Shown here piece after piece: positions 1-12,432 of a stretch of 64,000 nucleotides of DNA. The stretch spans positions 1,826,855-1,890,854 of the forward strand of contig NW_015622544.1 of the NCBI RefSeq assembly GCF_000835495.1, written 5' to 3'. The notes under the pieces were generated by a model, which saw nothing but the letters and a program-made list of their open reading frames with translations, was not told the DNA's origin and did no database searches. A program made the translations under genes and the position numbers. Source of the stretch: Cladophialophora immunda. Its lineage: Eukaryota; Ascomycota; Eurotiomycetes; Chaetothyriales; Herpotrichiellaceae. Position 1 is the stretch's first letter, and every line of letters begins with the position of its first letter.

Positions 1-3000
1 CTAAGGCAAGAGATCGTTGAGAACAGGCAGTTTGAGACAGTAGACGTTGTTTAATCGATGCTGTTGTAAAGCATTTACAGGTGTGCAAGTGCGCACAGTT
101 TACGCGTTAAGTGGCATTCCTGTAGCGTGATAATCTCGCGTTGTATGAGAGAAATAGAGATAGTTAAGGTGTATTTTAGTGCTATAGACGAAACACATTC
201 CTCATATAAATTACTAGGCGCTAGCATTATAGCGTACTTTTTTAGTACGTTGGGGGCCAAGTAAATTCGGTATTATATCGAATCTTCGGTTTCAGAACGT
301 TTATTCTTTCGTCAAGGAATAGATTTCACGTATTTTACCATCACTGGTCACCAGTGATGATCAAACGGCTCCATGGGTCCATGTGCAACACGATCGACAC
401 CGCGTGGCTGGCGACGACCAGGATCCTCACGATGACTGGCACGTTTAATTGGATGACATCCCGAATGACGCCGCTGCTTCGGAACCAACAGGGGTGCCTA
501 TGCCCACTGATTCGCCAAGGAAAAAGTGAACAAGGGGGTGACCAGGAGAGATCACAGATGGTGCTGCTCACAAAAGATGTGCGCCCGTTATGTCCTCGTG
601 GTTGGTACCCTCTTGTTTTGTCGTTCTAGTTCGCATCTCAAGAGCCCCCAGCCGATAGCCGACAGAGGCCGCATTCGGGGCAATTCAGAGCACCAATCCT
701 GGGGGATGGTCAGCTGGAGGTTGAGTCTCTTTTTCTGTCATGGCGCAGATCTCTTCGACTGCCAACGTGACGCAGGGATACCAGGGCAAGGTCCTAGTGT
801 GCGCAAGGACACAAAATGTTTCTTCATTGGCAGCGTATGACCAGGTCATCAGTAAGCGAGTCAGTCCAAGGCGAGGCACTAGGGTGTCTTTATGCGCATA
901 ATCTCCGATTGAAGCTCATTGGACTGGGTGATCAGGACTCCTTAAGCGAATCCTTCGAGGCCTGATGCAGTGTGTTTCCAGATGGTTCATGTCAACAAGA
1001 CCAGCTCTTTTAGTCTTTTCTTTTGCCTCATCTCTACAAGCAAGGGTAGGTGAAGGGGATTCTTAGTGTCTCTCGTAAGCGGGGGAACAAGGTAGATACT
1101 GAGCAGAGGTACGGTGGCAAGGTTCGTACTAGAAGGAATATTTGCCTTTCAGTCAGTACTTTTATTTGAGAGGATCGAGCATGTACCTGGTGAACGGAGT
1201 CCAAGTACGTGATGCTGCACGAGGTAGATGGGCAAATCCCCCCTTTCCACGGAATGGATCGGAAATGATGATTGGTTTTGGCTTGTCTGCCAGGGACACT
1301 CGCTGCGCGGAGGCGGGGATAAAGCAGTTGACAAAGTCCCATGCCCTTTGCTGCGCGGTTTCAGAGTGCCACTTTCTCATTTCCCATGATAGGAGCGGGC
1401 GTCGGAAAAGGTGGCTTAGGCACGCATGATCAGGGCAGCCTTGCAAGCTGGTGTAATACGAGTAGGTACAGTTCGACTCGCATCGCAACCTTGTGAACGG
1501 TGGGAGGACTGGGCAAGGGCCAGACAAGGTTAATGGGAGGGTGAACGAGGCAACCGTTATCTAATCGCATCGAGGTAACACAGGACCAAAGAGGCTTCGT
1601 GGCCCCTTGGCAGGCTTGTGTGCAAGCGTTTAGCCTCCCTCAGGCTAGTCTGGGCCTCTGGGCCTCTGGGGGGGGGCCCTCTCCAGAGCCCATGCCCATG
1701 CCCATGCCCAAGTCCTTGGCCATTGACCACCGGCAGACACCCCCCCTGGTCCCTGGAAGAAGCACCTCCACTCGCTAGCTCGAGGCTAATGGTTTGCCGC
1801 TTGATCGTCTGATCGATTCTGATCGTGGTTCGGCACCCACCCTACCACCACCCCCAGGGGCCTCAGCCTGGGCGTGTGAAGCCGGGAGATCTCTGGGAGC
1901 GCTTTGGTTCCAGGTTGGTTTTCCTTCTGTGCCGCGAACCTCGAGCCGTTCAGGGAAAGCACAACATGACCCTAAACGTCAGCCTCAGGTTCCTGTTGGG
2001 CGGCCCTCCTCGCTTAAGGAATAAACAAAGATACATTTGCTGCATTGGCTTGTTCCAAGCGACCTGGGTCCTGCCACCCATTGGACCTCTTGCCATGACA
2101 GCTCCTCGTACAGGACCTTTGACATTGTGTGTCTATACCTACTCTGCACAAACTGGTAATTGTGGATTGAAAACCTCTCTTGAGTCTTGATGGATCTTTC
2201 GGGAAGTCTGCTAAAGAAAGCCACCTGCACCCTTCCCACTCTTTCCCCCCTCCCCTTGTGATTCCTTCGGCGCCGTTCCGAATTGGCCTCGAATGCTCCC
2301 TCGTCAGTCCCTCCCCCCCAAAATAAATGCTTGCGCCAGCGTATTACATGTATGGAGCAACTTGTGTTCCCAACCCCGGCATCGCTGATCATCCCCCGTG
2401 CAGTCATCCAGTCGGTTGCTGGTGGAAGTCGATTTCACGCGGTACCATTTCCCTCCTTCACCTGCCTCTTCTGCCTCGTCACGTCCAGCACGAGCCAACC
2501 CGTGTTTTCCCTGCTGCTGCCGAGCACACTCGACACTACTGTATGGCTTTCTCAGAGACTGGGTTGACTTTTCTCACTAACCACTCTCCTTGCCTCGCAG
2601 GACCGTCCTCTTTCCATCTTAGCTCACCAAGCCGTCTCCCCCAGGTGCGCCAGTGACGCCACCTCAGCCGTTCTTGGGCCAGGTTGGGCTTTTTCGGGAG
2701 TTTACCACGCACGCACCACCCACACGAGGAGGCCAAGCAACCCACAGCCATACAGGTGACGGCCGTCGTGCTCCCATGCGCCCTCCGAGTCCGGAAACGG
2801 TCAGCAGTCGCCATGGTATGATGGGGACCTGGTCTTGACTCTTGACAGCCCCGATTACCCACTCCCCAGGCCTGTGGCCGCTCATCCATCCCACTCCTAC
2901 GCCTACTGTGGCTTTAAACTCACTTCCCGCCCACTTTTGATCTTCACCCAAGCCCGCACATCGCACGCCTTCAGGTTGCCAAACCAGGCACCGGTGCTAG

Positions 3001-3886
3001 GTGGACACTGGACAAGATATCCCTTCAGGCCACTGCCTTAGGCCAGTGGAGTGGCATCGCCCGTGGCCAGCCGACCCTCCCAATCACTCTCTGGAAACCA
3101 CCGAAACGAAAAATACATCCAAACCATCTCCCCCCCCCCGTCCTGTTCTCGACGATCTTCACCTGTCATACCCCTCGGCTCCAGAAGCGCCCTGCCCATC
3201 GTTAATTGTGGCCCTCTCCAAGGACCGCCCGTCCTCTCCGAGACTCTGTCGCTTGCCTTAGCATCCCTTTCACAACACAAGCGAGCCGTTCGTCGATTTG
3301 CTCGAGGACAGTCGATCCAGTCCTTGGAAAAACCCTGGGTTGTTTGCTTCGCTCCCACTGCAACGTCACCACCCTGAATCCCACCGACCGACCTTTTCCT
3401 GATCCTTCACCAGCCAATATCTTCCTTCCTTCGTCTCTTGTAACCCTCCCCCGCCAGTAGACACGTTCATCTCTACTCTCACCATAGTCCCCCCCTCAGT
3501 GCCAAACAGGCGAGGAGGTGTAGATCCCAATCCTATCTCGATCTCCTGTGGACGACCCCCATTACACCATCCCTTCGACCCTCGAGCCGAGTAAGGAAAA
3601 GCCTACGCAGACTTCGCTCTTCACCAGTCGTCCTGTTCTTCCTTGAGAGAACCTGAAAGAGTAGTCTTGGATCGTTCTCATCGTCGACCAGCAGTACAGT
3701 GCTCGTGGGCATCGCATACTCCCTCACAGGCCGGAGTAGGGATTTCGAACACAATAAGTCTGCCACAGGCCCGTTTGCCAATATCTTGCCTGTGCTATGG
3801 CATTGGCATTGCTTCCACCCTACCACTCGTGCCACCCTCTGCAGAACCCTCTACCCTCGCCAACCGTACTGCTGGCTTCAGCGGCT
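1..3886. other. Gene-free left flank and probable 5' leader of the C2H2 gene
   Basis: I see no convincing gene here. All reading frames are short, carry no recognisable motif and overlap each other on both strands. The first 340 bases or so are clearly AT-richer than the rest. From about 2200 onward the plus strand is rich in C and T with frequent ACC/TCC runs, which is typical of a fungal promoter and long untranslated leader; it probably belongs to the C2H2 gene starting at 3887. A small CCCATG tandem repeat lies near 1690-1710. Confidence 0.6.
339..359. repeat. 21-bp near-perfect palindrome
   Basis: Two 10-base arms (CATCACTGGT and its reverse complement ACCAGTGATG) flank a single central C at 349. 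The element sits where the AT-rich first 340 bases give way to ordinary composition. It could be a dimeric protein binding site or the edge of an old insertion. Function is unknown. Confidence 0.6.
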
Positions 3887-4825
3887 ATGGAACAGGCCAA
3901 CAAGCTCAGGCCTTCCTTGCCCTCTATCTCCAGTCTCATCGAAGCAGTCACGGAGCAGTCTGAAAAAGGTATGTGTTCCCATCGTTTGATCTCACGAAAT
4001 TGGACAGACAGATTCTAATTGTCGCCAGGCAACGCTTCCTCTCCAACATTCGGTGCCTCTCGAAGGATTTCTGGGGGCTCGCATGGACATGGAATAAGCC
4101 CAGAGAGACCAAAACTATCAGGAAGCCCCCGAAGTCTTCCTCCACCGACACCAGAACTACCGCCGCCGTCGAGATTCGACTTGCCCCGACCCTCCCCCAC
4201 CAACACATCGCCCAGCTCAGGTCCCAGCCGGGGCATTTATCATCAAAGCACGAATCCAGAGTTGTATGCTCAACGGCCGGCAGCTGGGCTCGCAGTGACT
4301 GAACCAGCTACTGCATATCCTTCATCAACTGACCGGAGTTCATGGCCACCTCCACACCTTCCAAGGCTCGCAGCTGAAAGTGTGCATCCAGACCAACCGC
4401 CAAGGCCTCAAGCAGCGCCTTCAATCGAGCCTCGTGCAGCAGAAGTTCCAGCCTACAACGGCCTTTCTCAACAACGGCCTCTCCCAACAGATTTCCCTGG
4501 CCCCATTCCAGGTATTGGTCTGCAAACAGTCGACCCTACAGTGGCGCCAGCGTGGCAGCTTCCTCAATACTACCCCGCTGTCCACAACGCATACCCTCAC
4601 AGCCACGAGCGCTACATATGCCCGACATGCCACAAACCCTTCTCCAGGCCGAGCTCGCTGAAGATTCACACTTATTCACATACGGGAGAAAAACCTTATA
4701 GGTGCAAGTACGACGGGTGTGGGAAATATTTCAGCGTCCGAAGCAACATGAAACGGCACGAAAAGGGGTGTCATGGAGGTGAACCTGCAGCAGCGAGAGG
4801 ATCCCTTACGCGAAACAGCTACTGA
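3887..4825 (+). CDS. C2H2 zinc-finger transcription factor, MtfA-like
   Basis: Predicted nuclear regulator of 292 residues, built from exons 3887-3968 and 4029-4825. The intron starts GTATGT, has a CTAAT branch-like site and ends GCCAG. Two C2H2 fingers sit at the C-terminus: residues about 225-245 (C-x2-C-x12-H-x3-H) and 253-276 (C-x4-C-x12-H-x4-H), joined by the classic HTGEKPY linker. The rest is proline/serine-rich and probably disordered. An N-terminal LPSISSLIEA motif and the finger sequence resemble Aspergillus MtfA, known as a regulator of secondary metabolism and development; that identity is by memory of the family. FlbC-type factors are an alternative. An in-frame ATG at 3797 would add 30 residues, but the start at 3887 places the LPSIS motif near the N-terminus as in the family. 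Confidence 0.8.
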
Positions 4826-7800
4826 ATGCTACGTTATCAGGGGGATTTTTTATGATCCGCACTTCAACTCGAGAAGAGACGACACTGGAGCAAATCGCGG
4901 CGCACGGCTCAGCCCTTCCTGCGCCTTTCTCGGGAATGCACAGCAAATTTTTCGAGAGGCAGAACCTGCGACATAATTTGCAAGTTCTAAAAGCCAAAGT
5001 TGGTTGGCAGCATTACTCGACCTCCTAAACAGCCATGGTCGCAAGGAACTCTCAGTGTCTCTGATTTGCTTCAGGAACGGCAACTGCAACAGCCACAGCG
5101 CCAGCCCGTCCGTTTTCTCGTCTTTTCTATTTCTCCGGCATCTCATGTGTGTTTTTAAAGTCTTCTGCGTTCAAGCGATGGGTTTCAGGGAACGCGGGAA
5201 AAGATCAGCACGAACATGCTTGAGGGACGAAGCATGTCAGCATGGTTGGGATCAGGAATTAGCAGTTGGGAACGCAAAAACCATATCTGTTCACAGAGAC
5301 AGCATTTTTTTTGTTAGCTTCGCGCATCCATCGTCCAGAGTAACGGATAGGTTATAACCATACCCTCTGTCTCACGCACATCTTTTGATGATGACACCAC
5401 TAAAGGAGGACTCAATGGCAGCCCGGTTGCAGGGGTAGCACAGAAGACATTTGTTGGAGGGTTTCTCTGGGAGCAGAAGCATAGATGGTGAAGACTATGC
5501 GTATGTACATTATACGAGCGAGCACACATGGGCACCGTCACTCGGCGGCAGTGATACACCTGTACAACATTGGATGATTGATAATACTGGTATTACCCTC
5601 CCACCTCCATTTCGCACCTCGTCCAGGGCGCCGACGACACAAGGGGTTCGTGTTCAGCCCCCTAGGTCGTCGCCCAAAAGTCGATCCCGGCCGAGCCCAG
5701 GCTTCTGACAAGATGCTTTCCGACACGTTCCAGTGTGCCGGATCCTTGGGTCACACAAGATTTGACAGCATCTGAAGGCGCCACAACATGTTCTAGCTGC
5801 ATGCCAGAATCGAGCGGCTCGCCAATCGAGATGGGAACAACGTCAGAGCAGTGGGACAAGGCAAGCGAGAAAGTCTAGACCGCTTCCGCCCTTTTCTGCA
5901 GCTGGCAGCTGGTTCCAACCCTTTTCTTCGTGGCCGTGTTCCCATTGAGTGCGTTTGGGTGTCGCATTCGGTCAACATGATTTCGGAGCAGAGCTACCGA
6001 GAATGTGGCTCCAGCCCCCCCAAGCCGGCAGCAAGTCATCCATCACCCACCCTATACCAGTCAATTGGCAGCGACAGGAGGGCGTGGAGTCTCCTGAGCC
6101 TAAGCGACGTTTGGGGCTGACATCGAGTCCACGTGGGTTTCCGATAGTTCTGATGCTAGTGCGCCCGCCACATTCCCGGCGTGTCCGATGAGCCACGTGG
6201 AAGAAGACAACTCTGAAGTCTTAGCTGCGATGGCGGCGAGGCCAGGCCCGCCGAGTCAGCGAGTCAGCGAGTCAGCATCTCAACTGCCGTCCCTTCAGCT
6301 CGCTACGAAACAAGCGAGCTCCCAAGCTTCAAGCTCTGACCACCCCCTCCAAAAGGTTGTTCTCACACCACCCTTTGTCGAGAATTGGTTTCGTCCGTCC
6401 TGTCCATGCCTCGTGGCCCCGAGTTTCAGTGAAGCTAAAGTCGTGCATTGGCGCAGGGATCGCTCTTGGGAAACCTTGCTGGCCACGAGGAAGAATCTCG
6501 TCGCGTCATCCGGCCTTTTTCTCGGATCTGGCCTGAGTTTTTTGCGCAGAAGCTCGCGTGGACTTTGCCGGTCGTGTCCAAGTCGCATCTCGGGTGCCGC
6601 ATTGGGTGAAAGGAACGACGCACAGCATAGCGCTGTTGACGCTGCTGCAGCTCAGACCCCTTGCATCCGGAAGGCATCCCTTGCATTGGGTTGGGATGTT
6701 CGAGAACCCGGCAACCCTAAAAATTACCATCCTCTTAGGTAACAGAGACCATCGCCCAGTTCGGTGAATATCTGCGTCGGGTCAACCACGGTAAGAAGAC
6801 AAGGAGTGTACCACCGGCGTAAAGTTTGGCAGGCTGCACGATGCCAGGAGGTTTGTGCTTCGTGCAGAGCTGAGTTCTCGAGCTATGCAAAATCGCCACT
6901 GCCTGCGACCAGGGTGTCAAAATCTCTCATTTCGGATACTGTCAAGGGGGTTGGCGACTCAATCTTCTCTGGTCAACAGGATGCATCACCGCCCTGCTCT
7001 TAGAAGGAAGCGCCAACATGGAACCCAATGAGGGCTTCGCAGATGTCCAAACCACGATAGGTCGTCCACGAAAGTATCTGGGCTCTGTTGCGCGTGTTTG
7101 GGACAGATGACCGGAGCCAGGGGGCATCGAGGTATTGGAGGTTGCTCTCCTCCTCGAGGCATCCATAATGACTTCACCAGCAATGCAGTTCTCGCCTCCA
7201 AGCTTGGGCTATGATGCTTCTCTTTGCTCGTGGTCCGGAATTTTCCCGGCAATGTCCTCGTGTCAACCACTCCCTCCATCTTATCTTTCCAGGCGGGTAT
7301 GATTGTATGGCCTGGGCGTGTTCTCTGTGGCATTGAGGGATCAGCAAACCATCTTGACGGACGTGCTCAGATGGCGAGGAGCTCTTCCCAGAGACTATAG
7401 TTGGTGCCGCAACAGGTCAGCTTTTTGACGACAGAATGTCGTGAGAGAGAATGACATGAATTGGAGTGCTTGCCCTTTGATACCCAAGGACGCTTGAAGC
7501 GCAAGAATGCCATTTTCCTTGGTGAGAACGTCTGCGTTGCTCTTGAGGTAGGCAGTATGAGTGACGGTCTGGCTTGCCTTAATCCTCTCTAAGAGGTATA
7601 CTCTGAGGATGAAGATGGCGGAGAGCAGAACTACTGGAAGATGTTTTGCTGATGTTGTCAACAATGGTCACAGGCAAGAACTGGGGCACAGCTCTCCTTT
7701 CTGTCGTCTGCTGCAAAAGGAACAAGGAGCGGGAGGTGCAACAAGGCGCGGAGGGCTCCTTGTTGGCACAGCACGTCATCGTATCGTACAAAAGAGCAGC

Positions 7801-8303
7801 TGAAGATCTCGCAAGCCTTGGACAAGCCGTGTTCTGATCGTTCGAGCCATCAAAGAGGGGGGAGATGCAGTTCCAGGTCGTCTCTATGCCTCGTTTTCTT
7901 GTGGGAGTCAATGCAAGGTGGTTTGCTGCCCGCGCATTGTCGAGGGGTCAGGGTGATGCCGAACCTTTGTCCACAGATGGCTTGTTGCATCGTGGACATT
8001 GCTTGCTATGTGAATTGTCGAGCCACTAGGCGAAAATTCGCGGACAGTCCATTCACTTTCCATCTTCAAACCTGCCTAGGATTTCTCTTCCACCTTGTCT
8101 ACACCTCACCGCCATCCAACTTTCCCATCACCGATACCTCTCACACAACTCATCAAAACATCTTCAAACCATCGGTATGGCCGCTTGCTCTTCTCAAATC
8201 CTTCGAACAAGCTTACTGACCATCCCTCTATCCTGCATCTAGGCGTTTTCCACATTCCTGAACTCTCAAACCTCAACAACTCGAAGTCAACCGTCCAGTC
8301 GCA
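4826..8303. other. 3.5-kb region without a supported gene
   Basis: Reading frames of 60-184 codons occur on both strands but none has a recognisable domain, a conserved motif or plausible splice-linked partners. A GTCAGCGAGTCAGC direct repeat lies near 6255-6275. The last 250 bases before 8304 are C/T-rich and look like the leader of the next gene. The middle could hold a non-coding RNA or relics; I cannot tell from sequence alone. Confidence 0.5.
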
Positions 8304-9074
8304 ATGAGTCCAATTGCGGGTAACGAAGCCTTCCTGGCCGCTTGCATCAAGTATGCCAAGGAGAAGGTCACTGTCGACTTCGAAGCTCTTGCGAATGAAC
8401 TCAAGATGAGCAAGGGTGGCGCTGCGTAAGTTCTCTACTCTCCTCTGGTTTGGCCTTGAAGATTCTATGATGGCTTGTCCATTTCCTCTCTCTATACTGC
8501 CTCGCCATCTTCGTGCAACCGTCAACCTAGTATACTAATACATTTGCTCGGCAGCAACAAGTTCCGTGCTATCATGAAGCAGCTCGAAGAGGATGGTGCG
8601 GCGTGGACCACCAAAGACGACAAGGCTGAGCCCCAAGCTGCTGCTGCTACAGGTGGTAAGCGCAAGGCCACTGCCAAGAAAGGCGCTCCGAATAAGAGTT
8701 TGGCGAGAATCACTCCCAAGACCAAGGATGAAATTACATCTTCCGAGACCGACGAGACCGACAACGAACCTCCCAAGAAGAAGGCCCGCGGCAAAGCTAC
8801 CAAGACCAACGCCGCTAAGCTCGCCGAAGGTGCTGAGATCGACAATGACGCCGATGTTGCTACCACGCTCGCAAAGAAGTCCAAGGGCAAAGGTGTCAAG
8901 AAGGTCAATCCCGCCACTCCTGATGAAGGCAGTTTGGGTGATGATGAAGCGACGCCAGGCGACCACGAGGCAGCCAAGTATGCAGTGAAGAAGGATGTGT
9001 CCACGTCGAAAATGGTCAAAGCCGCTGCTGCGATTTCCAAGACCGACACCGTTCCACCTCAGGATGACAACTAA
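8304..9074 (+). CDS. Myb/SANT-like small nuclear protein, paralog A
   Basis: 213-residue protein from exons 8304-8425 and 8555-9074. The intron starts GTAAGT and ends GCAG, with a TACTAATA branch-like site. Residues about 7-55 form a small helical domain (FLAACIKYAKEKVTVDFEAL, then an LKMSKGGAANKFRAI segment) that I place in the fungal Myb-like DNA-binding family (Pfam Myb_DNA-bind_8, from memory). The rest is a low-complexity tail with Lys/Ala-rich stretches alternating with acidic patches, reminiscent of linker-histone or chromatin-protein tails. Its intron interrupts the domain in phase 2 just before the NKFR segment, the same place as in the paralogs at 9753 and 14922. A nuclear chromatin or DNA-binding role is inferred from the domain only. 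Confidence 0.75.
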
Positions 9075-9752
9075 CAAGACATCAAGACTTCGGGCCATCA
9101 TTTACATGCACTGAGGGTTTCTTGGCTTCTCGGTTACTCAAGTTGGTGATCATGGATTGGCATTGAAGAGAACTTGGGTATTGGCGTACGACGGTGAACA
9201 CAGGGCAAAGCATGACATTTGCAGCAGAGAAGTGGGATGATTGGTGAACGACTCTTCTTCTGAGCACCACAGAGCATGTAGCTAGTGACAGCATCGCTGA
9301 ACAAAAAAAAAAGGCGCTGAGATAGCATTTCCGCTCTCGACTTTCGAGAGGAAAACGGAATGAACTGATCCGACCTCACCTTTCCTTTAGTGTTTCTCTG
9401 TTATTTGGGTGTGATTCCCCTAGAACTTGACTTTAGAAGTGAAAAGTTCATGAGCTCTTCTGGTCTCACTTCTCGTGTAGGTCATCATCCCAGGCGCATA
9501 GAGGTATCTTGTCCTAGGGTGCCACAACTTATTTAATCCTTCCCTTCATCCATCCAAGGATCTTTTTCTTTTCTCTACACCTCGTCATTCTCCAATTCCA
9601 CACCCGGTTCGTCGAATCTTACCAGCCAGGTCGTTACGCCATTCAGGATCGATATCTCAAGCATTCATCCACATCTCTCCCAACAATTCTGCAGGTTAGT
9701 CTCGGCTGCAATGCTATCTGCACAGCACTTCTCAGCCGGCAGCAACTGATCA
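9075..9752. other. Spacer between Myb-like paralogs A and B
   Basis: This 678-base stretch holds the 3' end of paralog A (with an A10 run near 9303) and the promoter/leader of paralog B. A TTATTTAATCC motif near 9530 followed by C/T-rich sequence is a plausible promoter. No further gene is seen. Confidence 0.5.
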
Positions 9753-10311
9753 ATGTCAGCAACAATGGCCCCTGCCAACGGAAGCACCGAAGACTTCACA
9801 TTCATCATGACATGCCTTAAACATGCCGAGGTGAAGCCCAAGATCAACTTTGAAGAAGTCGCGAAGGAGACAGGAGCAAAGAGTGGCAACGCATGGTAAG
9901 TTCCACTCGCAACCTTTCGTTTGAGTTCCCGGAAGTGCATCATCCACGGTAGTTCTATGCTGCGTTGCTCGGTGATCAACACATACCTCATCTCTCCACG
10001 GACGCTGACCCATGTTCACCATTCATCACAGCTATCACCGGCACTGGGGTATTATGAAGAAATGGGGTCTTGCAGGCACGAGTGGTAAAGGCCGTCAAGC
10101 AGCTCCAGCGCCAACTGCCAAAGTTGCCGCGCCTCGAAAGCGCAAAGCCAAGGACGAAGACAACAGCGACGAAGGCTCACCGGCCAAGAAGACCAAGGCG
10201 GCTCCGAAGAAGAAAGCCATGCAGCTAAAGGTCGAGGAGGTGGACGCCGAGGACGACGGCGAGGAACAAAAGCATGATGTCAAGGCCGAAGTGGAGGACG
10301 AAGAGCAATAG
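9753..10311 (+). CDS. Myb/SANT-like small nuclear protein, paralog B
   Basis: 140-residue protein from exons 9753-9895 and 10032-10311; the intron starts GTAAGT and ends CACAG. The N-terminal domain (residues about 12-65: FTFIMTCLKHAEVKPKINFE, then VAKETGAKSGNA and YHRHWGIMKKWGL) aligns without large gaps with paralogs A and C. The tail is short and highly charged, with basic KRKAK/KKTK runs followed by an acidic C-terminus. The phase-2 intron falls in the codon just before YHRHW, matching A and C. It lies 678 bp downstream of A in the same orientation, so a tandem duplication is likely. A second in-frame ATG at 9765 is an alternative start. The function is not known; a chromatin-associated role is inferred. 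Confidence 0.75.
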
Positions 10312-10796
10312 TCGAGTACCCTGAAGGCGGGCACAGGTAGTCCAAAAGGGACTGTGCAGCTTCTCCGATTCTAAAGCGAGGATTCACATCTTGCAGGACG
10401 ACTGGAAATGAACTGTTCGGGGCTGAGGGGTCTCTTTGCTCCATCAGACGGCGGAATCAAGAGAGCTTGAACTTGGGGGATGATACTCAAAGCATCCGTC
10501 AGATCAAATACAGTCCAGGTAGCGACAGATGGCCCGCAAAGGAGTCAACCTGAAGGCAATCCAGCCGTGCCAGCTTATTGATGTGGAGATTTGTGATGCC
10601 TTCCTCATTCAGAATGATCGTCCTGCTGCTTTAGATAGTTGGAAGAGTGTACGATGCCCAGGCGCTGAACCCGATGCGTAAACTCTAAACTCGCTGCATT
10701 TCTTGCGGCCACTCCATCTGATCCTTTGACCTCCATCTCGTCCTCCTCGCCCGTGCGCTGTTCCCTTTCCAATCAGTACGTCCCTCTCTGCGCAGT
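10312..10796. other. Convergent spacer between paralog B and the MFS transporter
   Basis: This 485-base region holds the 3' ends of two convergent genes. I see no reading frame worth reporting. Confidence 0.5.
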
Positions 10797-12432
10797 CTAC
10801 TCCATCGATTGCACTCGCTCGATGTGCGTCTCAACAGCCTTGCTGTCTTTGTCCTCCAACTTCCCGAGCAGTTCCCGTCCCTTGGCCGTTGCCGCCTGGC
10901 CACCGATCTTCGCGTCTTCCCCGTCAAAACAGACTGCTATCGTCTCCAGGCTGTGACCTTTTGTCTCGATGTAGAAGAAGTACACGACCACGGACTGGAT
11001 CGCCAACCAGATGATGTAACACAGATAGTACTTCCACTGGATGTTCTCGAGCGCCACGGGGTTCACATAGTTGGAGAAGAATAGCCCTGCCGCCACGCTG
11101 AGCAGCATGACGGTAAGATATCGCGACCGGAGATAAAAAGGCGAGATCTCCACGACGTACCCGATCAGCAGGCCTGACCAGGCAAGGTTGTAGAAAAACA
11201 TGAAGACGAAGATGAGTGCAATCACCGCGCGACCCGCGGCCGTGGTTCCATGGGCCTGTTGCTGTTGACTGGCAATTGTCCAGCCTGTCATGGCAATGCA
11301 CATCCCGAAGGTTGCCGTCAAGTAAAGAGGACGACGGCCGAGTTTGTCAACTGCAAAGGCCATCCCCGTGGCGATACACATGTTGAAAATGGTCAAACAG
11401 CCGTTCAAGATCAGCTGGGAGTTGGAGTCCGTGATACCAATCTGCGACAAGACGAGGAAGATGTAATATGAGACGATCCCCGACCCGGCGGTTTGGCTAA
11501 AGACGCCGGCCGTGACGACAATAAGCAAGCGGTGTCGATTACCTTTAGTCGCCCAAAGCTCCGAGATGCCGCGGCTGGCAAATTCCTTTTCCAGCGCCAT
11601 GGTTTCCAACACTTCCCGATATTCACTCTCGACGAACTCCTGACCGGAAGCAGGGCCGTGGAATCGCTGAAATATCTTCTTTGCTGTTTCGTGACGGCCT
11701 TTGACGATGTGGTACCTGGGACTCTCGGGGACGAGCCAGATTAAGAAGAGTTGGATTACCGACGGGAATGCCTGCAATATGCTAGGCAGCTTCCACGACC
11801 ACTGGCTCTGCATCTTGAGAGTACCGTACGTGGTCCAACTAGCGATGATGGAGCCCAGATACCACAGCGTGTTGTAAATTGTCGTCAGCCTCGCACGATA
11901 TTGAGGGTGAGATAGTTCGGTGATTAGCATCGGAGAGCAACTTTGGGTGTACACAATCCCGAGTCCGATGATGAAACGGGCAGCAATGAACATGCCAATG
12001 TTGATGGAAACGGTCTGCAAAATCACGCCGAGGAAGATCAGGGAGCTTCCAAGCAAGATGGTCCACTTGCGGCCAATGTGGTCCGCGAAAAAAGGTACCA
12101 GAGGTAGGCCAACAACTTGTCCAACCGAGAAGATGGCATTCAGGAGTCCGAGTGTGGAAGCGGAAGGTCGGTGAAAAGTGTTCTGCCAATAGCTCAGAGT
12201 TTGCAGACCGTTCACTGTCTCGTGGTCAGTCCGCCTTGTTTTGTCGGAAATTCGGAGACGACCTACTCATCGACCCATCATAGCCGTTCGTGGCCGACGA
12301 CAGCAGCAAAATGGCGCAGAGGAAGTGCAAGTGGATCAGAGATCTGTGCTTCCACCATTTCACCTCCGGATACTCCTGGCCTCCAACGACCAAGGTTTGG
12401 GATTTGGGGACTTTGGAAAAGAGATTAATCAT
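10797..12432 (-). CDS. MFS sugar-type transporter
   Basis: Plasma-membrane transporter of 527 residues. Coding exons are 12432-12267 and 12214-10797; the intron starts GTAGGT and ends ACAG, rejoining ATG|ATG to give GYDGSMMNG. Sugar-porter signatures are present in order: NGYDGS in the first helix, DHIGRKW (about 100-106), PESPR at the end of helix 6 (218-222), DKLGRR (345-350) and ETKG after helix 12 (about 472-475). About 12 hydrophobic helices can be seen. The helix-7 region reads QTAGSGIVSYY, more like fungal lactose permease/hexose-type carriers than quinate carriers; the substrate cannot be settled. It is transcribed divergently from the PhyH dioxygenase at 13518, so the two may share a 1.1-kb control region. 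Confidence 0.88.

Noticed and set aside
6188..6742. 184-codon plus-strand frame in the 4.8-8.3 kb region
   Set aside because: It is Ser/Arg-rich with no recognisable domain, overlaps several other frames and shows no clear coding character. It remains possible only if RNA evidence appears.
7395..7664. 89-codon minus-strand frame with a hydrophobic N-terminus
   Set aside because: The hydrophobic start could mimic a membrane helix, but there is no homology I recognise and no supporting context.
8522..9101. Long Ser/Val/Leu-rich minus-strand frames opposite Myb-like paralog A
   Set aside because: They mirror the Lys/Ala/Glu-rich tail of the real gene and carry no feature of their own.
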